From Rossellomorea marisflavi (GTDB lineage Bacteria; Bacillota; Bacilli; Bacillales; Bacillaceae_B): a stretch of DNA of 64,000 bases. The notes beneath the pieces were generated by a model. The model had not been told where the DNA came from. It searched no databases and was given only the letters and a program-made list of their open reading frames with translations. Positions 8,890 to 22,932 of this stretch are shown one piece after another. The translations under genes were made by a program, and so were the position numbers. The stretch is from contig NZ_LGUE01000005.1 of NCBI RefSeq assembly GCF_001274775.1, positions 230,344 through 294,343 of the forward strand. Direction: 5' to 3'. The first letter of the stretch is position 1. Each line of letters begins with the position of its first letter.

Positions 8890-10167
8890 ATGAATTTGAG
8901 TGCAGGACTTTTTCAGCAGCAGCAACAAAAGCTCCAGATGACCCAGCAGCTTTCACAGGCGATCACGATCCTTCAGTATTCAACGATGGAGCTGAATGAC
9001 TACCTGGAATCGAAAGCGATGGAGAACCCCCTGATCCAGTTGAAACCACCCAAGCGGAAGCTTACAGAGTGGCAGGACTTCGTATCGGATACCGCAGTAA
9101 GCCTATCTGAAGTTCTATTGATACAATTGAATTTGAAATCGCTTACAGATAATGAACGTAAATGTGTGGAAGAATTGATATACAGCCTTGATGGGAATGG
9201 GTATCTGCATATTGAACGCGACCAATTTTTGGAGAAATATAAACTCGGTGAAGAAGCACTTGATGAGATGATCAGCCTGGTCCAATCACTGGAACCTGCC
9301 GGCATAGGAGCACGTTCCCTGCAGGAGTGCATCTACCTTCAGCTCGACCGTCGGTGGGAGGTGCCTGATTTCGTCCTCGCTATCGTGAGCGAACATTTCC
9401 AGGCATTTGCGGACCGCAAGTGGAAGGAAATCGCAAAAACCTTGGGGCTCGAGCTGAAGCAAGTACAGGCGGCGGCTGATTTCATCACACAGTGCAATCC
9501 TCGGCCGGGATCAGCCTATGCCAAGGATTTCTCTCATTATATCGTCCCTGAACTCAATGTAAGAGTCAAAGGAGACGATGTGACGGTCGCCCTGTATGAT
9601 GGAACTTCGATCACGGTCACTCTTAATAAGGAATATACGGATTTTCTCGGGCACCATCCCGACCGTGATACAGAGTCTTATATAAAAGAAAAGAAGCAGG
9701 AATTCGAATGGCTCGTCCAGAGTCTCCGCCAACGCAACCAGACGATGCTGAAGGTGGGAAAGGCAATCGTAGAGAAGCAGAGAGGATTTTTCCTTCAAGG
9801 ACCCGGCCATCTCCAGCCCCTGACGCTGAAGCAGATTGCCGAAGAGGTAGGAGCCCATGAATCCACGATCAGCCGGGCCGTCAGGGGGAAATATGTGCAA
9901 ACGCCATATGGGGTGTTTGAACTGAAGAACTTTTTCACGGCAGCGATCCGGGCCGTGGACACAGATGAAGAAACGGTGTCTGCCGGTACAGTGAAGAAGG
10001 AGCTGCAGGAGCTTGTCAATCAAGAGGACAAGCGAAAGCCCCTTTCCGACCAGAAGCTTGTGGCCCTCCTGACGGACAAGGGGTGTGACGTCTCAAGACG
10101 GACGGTGGCAAAGTACCGGGACCAGCTTGGCATCCCGTCTTCTACGAAACGGAAACGATATGAGTGA
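8890..10167 (+). CDS. rpoN: RNA polymerase sigma-54 factor
   Basis: A 425-residue sigma-54 (called SigL in Bacillus), which directs RNA polymerase to -24/-12 promoters that need AAA+ activators. Region I is the Gln/Leu-rich start (LFQQQQQKLQMTQQLSQAI), which contacts activators. The core-binding domain spans about residues 75-270; the HTH is near QIAEEVGAHESTISRAVRGKYV. The C-terminal RpoN box is SRRTVAKYRDQLGIPSS, contacting the -24 element. No activator gene was seen in the window. It overlaps the region of the glutaredoxin-like gene's upstream sequence and shares its terminator. Confidence 0.96.
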   Translation: MNLSAGLFQQQQQKLQMTQQLSQAITILQYSTMELNDYLESKAMENPLIQLKPPKRKLTEWQDFVSDTAVSLSEVLLIQLNLKSLTDNERKCVEELIYSLDGNGYLHIERDQFLEKYKLGEEALDEMISLVQSLEPAGIGARSLQECIYLQLDRRWEVPDFVLAIVSEHFQAFADRKWKEIAKTLGLELKQVQAAADFITQCNPRPGSAYAKDFSHYIVPELNVRVKGDDVTVALYDGTSITVTLNKEYTDFLGHHPDRDTESYIKEKKQEFEWLVQSLRQRNQTMLKVGKAIVEKQRGFFLQGPGHLQPLTLKQIAEEVGAHESTISRAVRGKYVQTPYGVFELKNFFTAAIRAVDTDEETVSAGTVKKELQELVNQEDKRKPLSDQKLVALLTDKGCDVSRRTVAKYRDQLGIPSSTKRKRYE

Positions 10168-10178
10168 GGGGAATGTTC

Positions 10179-10424
10179 ATGAAAGAATTGATTTTTTACA
10201 CCCGCCGGCAATGTGGGTTATGTGACGAAGCCAAGCTGACCATCAACTTGCTGCGTGACGATTTTCCTTTCGAGCTGATCGAGCGGGATATCGAAGAGAT
10301 GGACGAGTGGACGGAGAGGTTCGGACTCATGATCCCTGTAGCGGAAATGGACGGCGAGATCCTCCAATATGGACAAATCGATCTTTTTACGATGAGCAAG
10401 CGTTTACATGAAAAAACTCGATAG
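10179..10424 (+). CDS. glutaredoxin-family protein
   Basis: An 81-residue thioredoxin-fold protein with the redox motif CGLC (in TRRQCGLCDEAKL) next to the N-terminal strand, and a cis-proline region at MIPVAEMDG. The C-terminus ends after a helix. Small proteins of this DUF836/glutaredoxin-like group are frequently found beside rpoN-cggR in Bacillaceae. ATG 10179 is preferred over GTG 10164 and ATG 10173 because GAGGGGA is at proper spacing. Cotranscribed with rpoN; partner proteins unknown. Confidence 0.85.
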   Translation: MKELIFYTRRQCGLCDEAKLTINLLRDDFPFELIERDIEEMDEWTERFGLMIPVAEMDGEILQYGQIDLFTMSKRLHEKTR

Positions 10425-10431
10425 TTTCCAG

Positions 10432-10460
10432 TTGAATTCGCATTCACACCCTGCTAGAAT
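10432..10460 (+). promoter_or_regulatory. probable cggR operon promoter
   Basis: TTGAAT (10432-10437), 17 bases, TAGAAT (10455-10460). Initiation near 10467 would place the CggR operator at about +33 to +68. The -10 lies in the loop of the upstream terminator hairpin. Confidence 0.6.
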
Positions 10461-10491
10461 TGAAGATGAAAGCAGGGTGTGAATTTTTTTT
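10442..10491 (+). terminator. terminator of rpoN-glutaredoxin unit
   Basis: ATTCACACCCTGCT and AGCAGGGTGTGAAT make a perfect 14-bp stem around a loop of about 15 bases, followed by T8. Confidence 0.88.
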
Positions 10492-10499
10492 GGAGTAAG

Positions 10500-10535
10500 T
10501 GGGACACAATATGTCTAACCGGGACTTTTATAGTC
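10500..10535 (+). promoter_or_regulatory. CggR operator (two half-boxes)
   Basis: TGGGAC-N6-TGTC-N4-CGGGAC-N6-AGTC matches the B. subtilis CggR target CGGGAC-N6-TGTC-N4-CGGGAC-N6-TGTC with two mismatches. It is 48 bases upstream of cggR, downstream of the proposed promoter, so bound CggR would block elongation as in B. subtilis; fructose-1,6-bisphosphate is the known inducer. Confidence 0.88.
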
Positions 10536-10583
10536 CAGCAGATTATTGAACCTTTTACTTCGGTTTTTGAAGGGGCTTTGTAC

Positions 10584-11606
10584 ATGGAATCAATCATTGA
10601 TATACAAAAGCGATTATTACCTGACCTGCTTGAAGTTATGCAAAAAAGGCATCAGATTCTCCGTTCCATCCGCTTCATGCAGCCAGTCGGCCGCAGAAGC
10701 CTGGCACAGAACCTGGGGCTGACGGAGCGTGTACTCAGGAGCGAAGTTGAATTCCTGAAGAATCAAGATCTCATCGACATCAAGACGTCCGGAATGATCA
10801 TGACCGAAGATGGCATGCAACTACTGGAAAAAATTGAATGCATGATGAGGGAGATTTCGGGAATTAATGAAATGGAGCATCGGCTCAAGTCGTTACTCAA
10901 TCTTCATGAAATTGTAATCGTTCCAGGGAATAGCGACGAGTCACCGTGGGTAAAGGAAGAATTGGGGCGTGCGACAGCATCCAGTATGAAACGCCGCCTA
11001 AAGGGGAATACTACAATCGCTGTGACTGGCGGTTCAACCATGGCCTCTGTAGCTGAAATGCTGACACCGGACCTGACGTCGTCAGAAACCTTATTCGTTC
11101 CTGCAAGAGGGGGAATCGGGGAAGACGTCAAAAACCAGGCGAACACCATCTGCTCCAAGATGGCCGAGCATACGAAATCGCGTCATCGCGTCCTCTATGT
11201 GCCTGACCAGGTAAGCAAGGAAGTCTACAAGTCCTTCCTGAAGGAACCGATGATCAAAGAAGTCCTCACCATGATCAAGTCAGCCAACATGGTCCTCCAT
11301 GGAATCGGCGATGCGATCACCATGGCTGAGAGACGGAAGACATCGGAAGCCGATTATCAGAAGATCATCGACGGGCAGGCCGTCGGGGAATCATTCGGCT
11401 ACTACTTCAATGAAGAAGGCGAAGTGGTACATAAGGTGCCGACCATCGGACTGCAGCTCGAGGACCTGAGCCATATCGAGCATGTCATCGCCGTAGCCGG
11501 CGGAAGCTCAAAGGCAAAGGCAATCCGGTCCTACATGAAAAGTGCTCCATCTTCAACCGTCCTCATCACGGACGAAGGAGCAGCAAAAGCGCTTTTGAAA
11601 GGGTAA
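10584..11606 (+). CDS. cggR: central glycolytic genes regulator CggR
   Basis: A 340-residue SorC/DeoR-type repressor of its own operon. The N-terminal winged helix is at residues about 20-85 (GRRSLAQNLGLTERVLRSEVEFL); the C-terminal sugar-phosphate-binding domain contains VTGGSTMASVAEM, VPARGGIGEDVKNQANTI and ITDEGAAKALL. In B. subtilis fructose-1,6-bisphosphate relieves repression. ATG 10584 after AAGGGG gives exactly the family length; an earlier in-frame start would run through the operator. A short hairpin (AAAGGG-TAAAT-CCCTTT) straddles its stop codon just before gapA; in B. subtilis the cggR-gapA transcript is cleaved in this area, stabilising gapA mRNA. Confidence 0.96.
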   Translation: MESIIDIQKRLLPDLLEVMQKRHQILRSIRFMQPVGRRSLAQNLGLTERVLRSEVEFLKNQDLIDIKTSGMIMTEDGMQLLEKIECMMREISGINEMEHRLKSLLNLHEIVIVPGNSDESPWVKEELGRATASSMKRRLKGNTTIAVTGGSTMASVAEMLTPDLTSSETLFVPARGGIGEDVKNQANTICSKMAEHTKSRHRVLYVPDQVSKEVYKSFLKEPMIKEVLTMIKSANMVLHGIGDAITMAERRKTSEADYQKIIDGQAVGESFGYYFNEEGEVVHKVPTIGLQLEDLSHIEHVIAVAGGSSKAKAIRSYMKSAPSSTVLITDEGAAKALLKG

Positions 11607-11644
11607 ATCCCTTTTGAAATATAAAATCATCCTTAACGATCTAA

Positions 11645-12667
<1,023 letters not shown>

Positions 12668-12685
12668 TTCAAACGCGTTTGGTTT

Positions 12686-12714
12686 TTGACATCTAGGTGA
12701 TGGATGGATATATT
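12686..12714 (+). promoter_or_regulatory. strong sigma-A promoter upstream of pgk
   Basis: TTGACA (consensus), exactly 17 bases, TATATT. It lies 19 bases after gapA ends and 130 bases before pgk, giving pgk-tpiA-gpmI-eno transcription independent of CggR, as known in B. subtilis. Confidence 0.82.
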
Positions 12715-12744
12715 TTGTCCCACCATCTATAATGAAGATGTGTC

Positions 12745-12780
12745 GAAGGGGAGCGGGGAACATTCCCCTCTCCCCTTTCC
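12745..12780 (+). terminator. strong hairpin between gapA and pgk (attenuator-like)
   Basis: AAGGGGAG-CGGGGA pairs with TCCCC-TCTCCCCTTT around ACAT. Only a weak pyrimidine run follows, so partial termination or 3'-end protection of gapA mRNA is likelier than full termination. Confidence 0.6.
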
Positions 12781-12843
12781 TATTCTGATTTCAAGTTTCT
12801 TGAAAAAAGAGTAGAATTTGATAACTGAAGGAGGCCTTTTTCC

Positions 12844-14028
12844 ATGAACAAAAAATCGATCAAAGACGTCGATGTGAAAGGGAAACGCGTATTTTGCCGC
12901 GTAGACTTCAACGTGCCGATGGCAGACGGGAAGATCACCGATGAAACGCGTATCCAGGCAGCACTGCCTACCATCAAACATCTAGTAGAAGGCGGAGCGA
13001 AAGTCCTTCTTGCAAGCCATCTTGGACGTCCAAATGGTGAAGTGGTAGAAGAACTCCGTTTGACACCTGTTGCAAACCGTCTATCAGAGCTTCTTGGCAA
13101 AGACGTTGCCAAAGCAGACGAAGCATACGGTGAAGCCGTTCAGGCGAAAGTTTCAGACATGAAAGACGGAGACGTCCTTGTCCTTGAAAACGTTCGTTTC
13201 TACCCAGGTGAAACGAAAAACGATCCTGAGCTTGCGAAAGAATTTGCAGCACTTGCAGATCTTTATGTGAACGATGCATTCGGTGCAGCTCACCGTGCCC
13301 ACGCTTCAACAGCAGGAATCGCCGAGCACATCCCGGCAGTTGCAGGTCTTCTTATGGAGAAAGAGCTTGAAGTCCTTGGTAAGGCACTATCAAACCCAGA
13401 ACGTCCTTTCACGGCCATCGTTGGTGGAGCGAAAGTAAAAGATAAGATCGGTGTCATCGACAACCTTCTTGATAAAGTGGACAACTTGATCATCGGAGGC
13501 GGACTTGCATACACATTCGTGAAAGCAAACGGCTACGAAATCGGTCAATCCCTTCTTGAAGAAGACAAAATCGATCTAGCGAAACAATTCATGCAAAAAG
13601 CGAAAGACAAAGGCGTGAACTTCCTTATGCCGGTAGACGTGGTTGTTGGGGATGACTTCTCTAATGATGCGAATACACAGGAAGTGGGCATCGACTCCAT
13701 CCCATCTGATTGGGAAGCAATGGATATCGGTCCTAAAACGCGTGAAATCTTCAGCGATGCAATCAAGAGCTCTAAACTTGTCATCTGGAACGGACCAATG
13801 GGCGTATTCGAAATGGATACATTCGCCAACGGTACGAAAGCCGTAGCAGAGGCATTGGCCGATTCAACAGATACATACTCTGTAATCGGTGGCGGAGACT
13901 CTGCAGCAGCGGTCGAGAAATTCGGATATGCTGATAAAATGAGTCATATTTCTACAGGCGGAGGAGCATCTCTTGAGTTCATGGAAGGGAAAGAACTTCC
14001 TGGAGTCACTGCTCTGAACGATAAATAA
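12844..14028 (+). CDS. pgk: phosphoglycerate kinase
   Basis: A 394-residue monomeric kinase that transfers phosphate from 1,3-bisphosphoglycerate to ADP. The N-terminal substrate domain has RVDFNVPM and SHLGRPNG; the hinge and nucleotide domain have [26 protein letters not shown] and the [13 protein letters not shown] phosphate-binding loop. Full family length. AAGGAGGCC RBS. First gene behind the internal promoter and hairpin. Confidence 0.98.
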   Translation: MNKKSIKDVDVKGKRVFCRVDFNVPMADGKITDETRIQAALPTIKHLVEGGAKVLLASHLGRPNGEVVEELRLTPVANRLSELLGKDVAKADEAYGEAVQAKVSDMKDGDVLVLENVRFYPGETKNDPELAKEFAALADLYVNDAFGAAHRAHASTAGIAEHIPAVAGLLMEKELEVLGKALSNPERPFTAIVGGAKVKDKIGVIDNLLDKVDNLIIGGGLAYTFVKANGYEIGQSLLEEDKIDLAKQFMQKAKDKGVNFLMPVDVVVGDDFSNDANTQEVGIDSIPSDWEAMDIGPKTREIFSDAIKSSKLVIWNGPMGVFEMDTFANGTKAVAEALADSTDTYSVIGGGDSAAAVEKFGYADKMSHISTGGGASLEFMEGKELPGVTALNDK

Positions 14029-14051
14029 TCCCTGTTTCTAAATGCGTTTAG

Positions 14052-16368
<2,317 letters not shown>

Positions 16369-16436
16369 ACCTGCCGGCGTGCCGACCTGCAGGGGCACCC
16401 GGACGGTAAGAGCTTTTAAACTAAAATCACCTATAA

Positions 16437-17744
<1,308 letters not shown>

Positions 17745-17759
17745 TAGCCGGTTTGCCGA

Positions 17760-17788
17760 AATCCCCGTCCTCGGACGGGGATTTTTTT
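17760..17788 (+). terminator. terminator of the glycolytic operon
   Basis: ATCCCCGTCC-TC-GGACGGGGAT followed by T7, 16 bases after the eno stop. Confidence 0.92.
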
Positions 17789-17823
17789 AATGGACGTCAT
17801 CTAAGCGAATATTCATTATGTTC

Positions 17824-17852
17824 TTGTTGCCCCAGCCCCCGTATGGTAAAAT
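17824..17852 (+). promoter_or_regulatory. probable secG promoter
   Basis: TTGTTG (17824), 17 bases, TAAAAT (17847-17852), 37 bases before the secG ATG. Confidence 0.6.
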
Positions 17853-17889
17853 GAAGACAATGTTATGTTCGGATCAGGAGGTGGGACTC

Positions 17890-18117
17890 ATGCATACTAT
17901 TTTAGTCACGTTACTTATCATCGTATCGATCGCCATGATCGTCATGGTATTGCTTCAATCAGGTAAGAGTGCTGGACTTTCAGGGGCCATCTCAGGTGGT
18001 GCGGAACAGCTATTCGGTAAACAGAAAGCGCGCGGACTCGACTTGATTTTGCACCGCATCACAATCGTATTGGCCGTACTATTCTTCATTCTTACAGTTG
18101 CCATCGTCCGTATCTAA
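17890..18117 (+). CDS. secG: preprotein translocase subunit SecG
   Basis: A 75-residue two-helix membrane protein that supports SecYE-SecA protein export. TM1 is [21 protein letters not shown]; the conserved loop [21 protein letters not shown] follows; TM2 is the hydrophobic C-terminus. ATG 17890 sits 8 bases after AGGAGGTGGG; an upstream in-frame extension lacks an RBS. Position before est-rnr-smpB-ssrA is the standard Bacillus order. Confidence 0.95.
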   Translation: MHTILVTLLIIVSIAMIVMVLLQSGKSAGLSGAISGGAEQLFGKQKARGLDLILHRITIVLAVLFFILTVAIVRI

Positions 18118-18127
18118 ATGAACGTTT

Positions 18128-18164
18128 AAAAACCTGATCTCGTTTGTGGGTCAGGTTTTTTGTT
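18128..18164 (+). terminator. terminator after secG
   Basis: AAACCTGA and TCAGGTTT pair around a 13-base loop, followed by T-rich sequence. Confidence 0.8.
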
Positions 18165-18187
18165 TTATCGGGGTTGTACTTGGCCCT

Positions 18188-18640
18188 TTGGTGCTGGGCG
18201 GAGCGATTCATTCGTATGGGATGGTTTTCGCAAATAACTTTACGTGAACGCTGGTTCCGGGGATGATGTGCAATTCTCATTTGTGGGTTTGCGGTGTAAG
18301 TAGTCGTCAGTTGATGGTTGGGGCGATTCATCCGTATGGGATGGCTTTCGCAAATAACTGGGTGTGAATGAATGCTGGTTCAAGGGATGATGTGTAAATC
18401 TCGTTTGTGTAGGTTTGCGATGTAGGTGGTCGTCAGGTGATGGTTGGGGCGTTTCATCCTTATGGGATGGCTTTCGCAAATAACTGCGTGTGAATGCTGG
18501 TTCAAGGGATGATGTGCAAATCTCGTTTGTGCGTTTGCGGTGTAAGTAGTCGTCAGGTGATGGTTAGGGTGGTTCATCCGTATGTGGACGCATTCGCAAA
18601 TAACTCCGAGTGAACGCTGGTTCCGGGGATGATGTGCAAA
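18188..18640. repeat. tandem array of ~120-bp non-coding repeats
   Basis: Nearly four imperfect copies of a ~120-bp unit. Each has TTCATCCGTATGGGATGG, then TTCGCAAATAACT, then GAACGCTGGTT(C/A)(C/A)(G/A)GGGATGATGTG, then a TTTGCGGTGTAAGTAGTCGTCAG stretch split here for length (GTAAGTAGTCGTCAG). TTCGCAAATAAC starts at 18227, 18347, 18472 and 18592: spacing 120, 125 and 120. The 125-base step breaks any reading frame, and short minus-strand frames with repeated HHLTTTYTAN-like peptides are by-products. No match to a known element from memory. Confidence 0.85.
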
Positions 18641-19115
18641 TTGGAACGAGGGCAACATGTCAGTTCGCAAATAGAATGCTTTTTTTCGCAAATGAAATCC
18701 AAAATTCCGCAAGTATTTTTTTGATTATCGCAAATAAATCCGCCTAGATCAGAATCGTGGAGTCTCGGGATAGAGAAAAGGGACATAAATCAAGTGCGAA
18801 AAAAGTCGAATTATGTCATAAGGGAAAAGTAGAGGGGAATGGCGATGGTAAATGCATGGTAAACCATTATGAATCGCTATGATTCCAAAAAATTCGCAAA
18901 TACTCGATTAAAGTAGCAAATAGCCTCTACCTGCGTAGAGCCACCCATCGGGATGACCCAACCTCACACTCTGAACAATCCTCTCCAAAACCGCCACAAC
19001 AATGCGAAATGGTGGATTGTCCCACCGATATTTGCTAAAAATAGAAGTGAGAAGAATCTGAACGGCTGCATCAAGCCACTAGACATCAAAGAGATCGAAA
19101 AGGAGCTATCAAACC
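18641..19115. other. gene-free stretch with scattered CGCAAATA boxes
   Basis: No supported gene. After the tandem array, degenerate copies of its core continue without the rest of the unit: TTCGCAAATAG near 18664, TTCGCAAATG near 18685, CCGCAAGTA near 18706, ATCGCAAATAA near 18728 and TTCGCAAATAC near 18893. The region ends with the RBS of est. A 65-codon open frame at 18953 lacks an RBS and is not called. Confidence 0.6.
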
Positions 19116-19862
19116 ATGAAAACCAATTTGCCGAAACCATTTACATTTGAAGCAGGAAAACGTGCTGTCCTGCTGTTGCACGGGTTCACTGGGAACTCAT
19201 CGGATGTGCGTATGCTCGGGCGATTCCTTGAGAAGAAGGGCTATACGTCACATGCGCCTCACTATAAGGGACATGGTGTGCCGCCGGAGGAATTGGTGCA
19301 TACGGGCCCTGAAGACTGGTGGAAGGATGTCATGGACGGGTATGAGCATCTGAAGAGCCTTGGGTATGAGGAAATCGCCGTTGCGGGCCTCTCGCTCGGA
19401 GGGGTATTTTCATTGAAATTAGGTTACACTGTACCTGTAAAGGGTATTGTCCCAATGTGTGCGCCAATGTATATAAAAAGCGAAGAAGTCATGTATGACG
19501 GGGTAGTAGAATATGCCCGTGAATTTAAAAAATATGAAGGAAAACCAGAAGACCAGATTGAAAAGGAAATGGAAGAGTTCAAGAAGACGCCGATGGGTAC
19601 GTTGAAGGCCCTTCAGGAGCTCATCGCCGATGTGCGTGGGAATGTGGATATGATCTACTCGCCGACGTTTGTCGTGCAGGCACGGAACGACCATATGATC
19701 AACACGGATTCTGCGAATATCATCTATGACAGCGTAGAATCTGATGATAAAGAGATCAAATGGTATGAAGAGTCTGGGCACGTCATTACGCTCGATAAAG
19801 AGAAAGAGCAGCTTCACGAGGATGTGTACAACTTCCTGGAGAAACTGGACTGGATGGTATAA
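19116..19862 (+). CDS. est: carboxylesterase Est (Est30-like)
   Basis: A 248-residue alpha/beta hydrolase like Geobacillus Est30, hydrolysing short-chain esters. It has the oxyanion HG of [12 protein letters not shown], nucleophile Ser in [10 protein letters not shown], the acidic residue in [10 protein letters not shown] and the catalytic His in [10 protein letters not shown]. The RBS AAGGAGCTATC precedes ATG 19116. Placed between secG and rnr as in Bacillus and 21 bases from rnr, so cotranscribed. Physiological substrate unknown. Confidence 0.93.
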   Translation: MKTNLPKPFTFEAGKRAVLLLHGFTGNSSDVRMLGRFLEKKGYTSHAPHYKGHGVPPEELVHTGPEDWWKDVMDGYEHLKSLGYEEIAVAGLSLGGVFSLKLGYTVPVKGIVPMCAPMYIKSEEVMYDGVVEYAREFKKYEGKPEDQIEKEMEEFKKTPMGTLKALQELIADVRGNVDMIYSPTFVVQARNDHMINTDSANIIYDSVESDDKEIKWYEESGHVITLDKEKEQLHEDVYNFLEKLDWMV

Positions 19863-19883
19863 TCACGATCAGGAGGGAATGTC

Positions 19884-22232
19884 ATGGACGAAAATATTAA
19901 AGGGCATGTGGATAAGCTCCTTTCTTACATGAAGGAAGAAGCCTACAAGCCATTGACGGTACAAGAGCTGGAGGAAGCATTCGGAATCGAGGGGTCAGGG
20001 AACTTCAAAGATTTCGTGAAGGCGCTTGTCGTCATGGAAGAGAAGGGATTGGTGGTGCGTACAAGAAGCAACCGCTACGGTCTTCCTGAAAAAATGAATC
20101 TGGTAAGAGGGAAGGTATCGGCACATGCCAAGGGCTTCGCCTTTGTCATCCCGGAAGAGCAGGGCATGGATGATATCTTCATCCCGCCGAATGAAACAAG
20201 CAATGCGATGCACGGGGATATCGTCCTCGTACGGGTATCGGCTTCTTCGTCAGGCTCAAGACGCGAAGGGACCATCGTCCGCATCGTCGAGCGCGGTGTC
20301 GATCAGATTGTCGGGACGTTCACCGAAAGCAAGCACTTCGGTTTCGTCATCCCTGATGATAAGAAGTTCGCAAGTGACATCTTCATCCCGAAATCCGCCC
20401 AAAAAGGTGCGACGGAAGGACATAAGGTTGTCGTGAAGCTGACGGCTTATCCTGAAGGACGCAAGAGCGCAGAAGGGGAAGTCATTGAAATCCTCGGGCA
20501 TAAAAATGATCCCGGCGTCGATATCCTTTCCATCATCCATAAGCATGGCATCACCGTCGAGTTCCCTGAAGAGGTCATGGAGCAGGCGAATCAAGTGCCT
20601 GATGAAATCAATCCATCCGAGCTTGAGAACCGCCGCGACCTGCGCGATCAAACGATCGTCACCATTGACGGGGCCGACGCAAAAGACCTCGATGATGCCG
20701 TCACGGTTACAAAGCTCGAAAACGGAAACTACAAGCTCGGCGTACATATCGCCGATGTTACCTACTATGTGAAAGAAAGCTCGCCGATCGATGAGGAAGC
20801 TTTCGACCGTGGGACATCCGTCTACCTTGTGGATCGCGTCATCCCGATGATCCCCCACCGACTGTCGAACGGTATCTGCTCACTGAACCCGAAAGTAGAC
20901 CGCCTGACGCTTTCATGTGATATGGAGATCACACCGAGCGGGGAAGTCGTGAAGCATGAGATCTTCCAGAGTGTGATCAAGACTGCTGAGCGGATGACCT
21001 ACTCAGACGTCAACAAGATCCTTGTGGACAAAGATGAAGAGCTGAGAAGCAAATACGAGCCACTCGTCCCGATGTTTGAGGACATGGAGAAACTCGCTCA
21101 GATCCTTCGCACGAAGCGTGAGAAGCGCGGTGCCATCGACTTCGATTTCAAAGAAGCTAAGGTGCTCGTGAACGAAGAAGGCGAGCCGACGGAAGTCGTC
21201 ATGCGCGAGCGTTCCGTTGCCGAGAAGCTCATCGAGGAATTCATGCTGGCAGCGAATGAAACTGTCGCAGAACATTTCCACTGGATGGAAGTTCCGTTCA
21301 TCTATCGTATCCATGAAGATCCGAAGGAAGATAAGCTTATGCGCTTCTTCGAGTTCATCACGAACTTCGGTCTCATCGTGAAAGGATCGGCGAACTCGAT
21401 CCATCCGCGTGCCCTCCAGGAAATCATCGATGACGTCCAGGGGAAAGCGGAGGAGATGGTCGTTTCCACGATGATGCTCCGCTCCATGCAACAGGCGAAG
21501 TATGATCCGGAAAGCCTTGGTCACTTCGGTCTGGCAACGGAGTTCTATACCCACTTCACCTCGCCAATCCGCCGTTATCCGGATCTGATCGTCCACCGTT
21601 TGATCAGAACATATCTGATCGAAGGAAAGGTCGATCAGGCGACACGCGACAAATGGGGAGCACAGATGGGGAATATCGCCCAGCATACCTCCAGCCGCGA
21701 ACGCCGTGCCGTCGATGCTGAACGTGAGACGGATGAGCTGAAGAAAGCAGAGTACATGGAAGACAAGGTCGGGGAAGAGTACGACGGGATCATCAGCTCC
21801 GTCACCAACTTCGGACTGTTCGTCGAGCTTCCGAATACAATCGAGGGCCTTGTCCATGTGAGCTACATGACTGATGACTATTACCGGTTCGATGAGCGTC
21901 AGCTGGCCATGATCGGAGAGCGCACGGCAAACGTCTACCGCATCGGTGACGAGATCACTGTCCGGGTCGTAAACGTCAACAAGGACGAACGCGCCATCGA
22001 CTTCGAGATCGTCGGCATGAAAGGCACTCGTCGCCGCGACGACAAAGCCCGCTCATTCCGACCGGAACGTAAAGGCAAACCGACAAGCAAGCCGGGCAAA
22101 AAGCCTGCTGATAAAGATAAAAAAGAAGGCGGCGAATGGTCCACACGTCCGCCGAAGAACAATAAGAAGAAAAAGAAGAACAAAAAGTTCTTCGACAATG
22201 CTCCAAAAAGCAAACGCAAAAAGAAAAAGTAA
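19884..22232 (+). CDS. rnr: ribonuclease R
   Basis: A 782-residue 3'-5' exoribonuclease that degrades structured RNA and works with the SmpB-tmRNA system encoded next door. Order: N-terminal winged helix (to about 70), two cold-shock domains ([19 protein letters not shown] and [19 protein letters not shown]), the RNB domain with [16 protein letters not shown] (catalytic Asp cluster) and [12 protein letters not shown], an S1 domain ([18 protein letters not shown]), and a long Lys/Arg-rich tail ending KKKK. The tail is typical and RNA-binding. AGGAGGGAATG RBS. Confidence 0.97.
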   Translation: MDENIKGHVDKLLSYMKEEAYKPLTVQELEEAFGIEGSGNFKDFVKALVVMEEKGLVVRTRSNRYGLPEKMNLVRGKVSAHAKGFAFVIPEEQGMDDIFIPPNETSNAMHGDIVLVRVSASSSGSRREGTIVRIVERGVDQIVGTFTESKHFGFVIPDDKKFASDIFIPKSAQKGATEGHKVVVKLTAYPEGRKSAEGEVIEILGHKNDPGVDILSIIHKHGITVEFPEEVMEQANQVPDEINPSELENRRDLRDQTIVTIDGADAKDLDDAVTVTKLENGNYKLGVHIADVTYYVKESSPIDEEAFDRGTSVYLVDRVIPMIPHRLSNGICSLNPKVDRLTLSCDMEITPSGEVVKHEIFQSVIKTAERMTYSDVNKILVDKDEELRSKYEPLVPMFEDMEKLAQILRTKREKRGAIDFDFKEAKVLVNEEGEPTEVVMRERSVAEKLIEEFMLAANETVAEHFHWMEVPFIYRIHEDPKEDKLMRFFEFITNFGLIVKGSANSIHPRALQEIIDDVQGKAEEMVVSTMMLRSMQQAKYDPESLGHFGLATEFYTHFTSPIRRYPDLIVHRLIRTYLIEGKVDQATRDKWGAQMGNIAQHTSSRERRAVDAERETDELKKAEYMEDKVGEEYDGIISSVTNFGLFVELPNTIEGLVHVSYMTDDYYRFDERQLAMIGERTANVYRIGDEITVRVVNVNKDERAIDFEIVGMKGTRRRDDKARSFRPERKGKPTSKPGKKPADKDKKEGGEWSTRPPKNNKKKKKNKKFFDNAPKSKRKKKK

Positions 22233-22236
22233 GCAT

Positions 22237-22268
22237 AAGGAGCATGGGAATCCTCCCGTGCTCCTGTT
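22237..22268 (+). terminator. hairpin after rnr
   Basis: AGGAGCATGGGA and TCCCGTGCTCCT pair around ATCC. The following T-run is weak, so this may be a partial terminator or RNA-end stabiliser ahead of smpB. Confidence 0.55.
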
Positions 22269-22333
22269 TCATCCTACCCATACAGGTGTATTTATGAGAT
22301 AATGGCACCACAGAAAGAGAGAGAGGGATTCAC

Positions 22334-22807
22334 ATGCCAAAGGGAGAAGGCAAGCTCATTGCCCAGAATAAAAAAGCCCGCCATGACTTCGCCGTCGAAG
22401 AGACCTTCGAAGCAGGCATCGTCCTCCAGGGGACGGAAATCAAATCGATCCGCGGCGGTCGCGTCAACTTGAAGGATTCCTTCGCCCGCATCCGAAACGG
22501 TGAAGTATACGTCTACAACATGCACGTATCACCGTACGAGCAGGGGAACCGGTACAATCATGATCCGCTCCGCACGAGGAAGCTCCTCCTGCACCGCAGG
22601 CAGATCAACAAGCTCATCGGTGAAACGAAAGAGGCAGGATATTCACTCGTCCCGCTGAAGCTGTACATCAAAAACGGCGTCGCCAAGCTCCTCATCGGCC
22701 TTGCACGCGGTAAGAAGAAATATGACAAACGTGAAGATCTGAAGCGCAAGGAAGCCAACCGCTCGATCCAGCGCGAGCTCGCTCAAAGGCAAAAAGGGAA
22801 TTACTGA
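22334..22807 (+). CDS. smpB: SsrA-binding protein SmpB
   Basis: A 157-residue OB-fold protein that delivers tmRNA to stalled ribosomes. Signatures: [49 protein letters not shown] and the basic tail [20 protein letters not shown] that mimics the codon-anticodon helix. Its cofactor RNA gene starts 125 bases downstream. Confidence 0.97.
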   Translation: MPKGEGKLIAQNKKARHDFAVEETFEAGIVLQGTEIKSIRGGRVNLKDSFARIRNGEVYVYNMHVSPYEQGNRYNHDPLRTRKLLLHRRQINKLIGETKEAGYSLVPLKLYIKNGVAKLLIGLARGKKKYDKREDLKRKEANRSIQRELAQRQKGNY

Positions 22808-22816
22808 TCCTTCCAG

Positions 22817-22844
22817 TTGCATTTGGCGCTCAGTTTGTTATAAT
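22817..22844 (+). promoter_or_regulatory. promoter of ssrA
   Basis: TTGCAT (22817-22822), 16 bases, TATAAT (22839-22844). Start near 22851 would give a leader of about 80 bases removed by RNase P. Confidence 0.8.
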
Positions 22845-22932
22845 AAATAGTGTCGCAGGGCAAACTGACTGCGATAAGAACAATTGAATAAGTAACCAGT
22901 GAGAACTTATTCTTTCCCGTTCTTCCTCATAT

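Noticed and set aside
18188-18640. Possible CRISPR array
   Set aside because: Units of about 120 bp repeat along nearly their whole length rather than short identical repeats separated by unique spacers, and no cas gene is near.
18092-18786. Overlapping minus-strand frames with repeated HHLTTTYTAN-like peptides
   Set aside because: They are translations of the 120-bp DNA repeat; the 125-base step breaks the frame, there is no RBS, and composition is unlike a protein.
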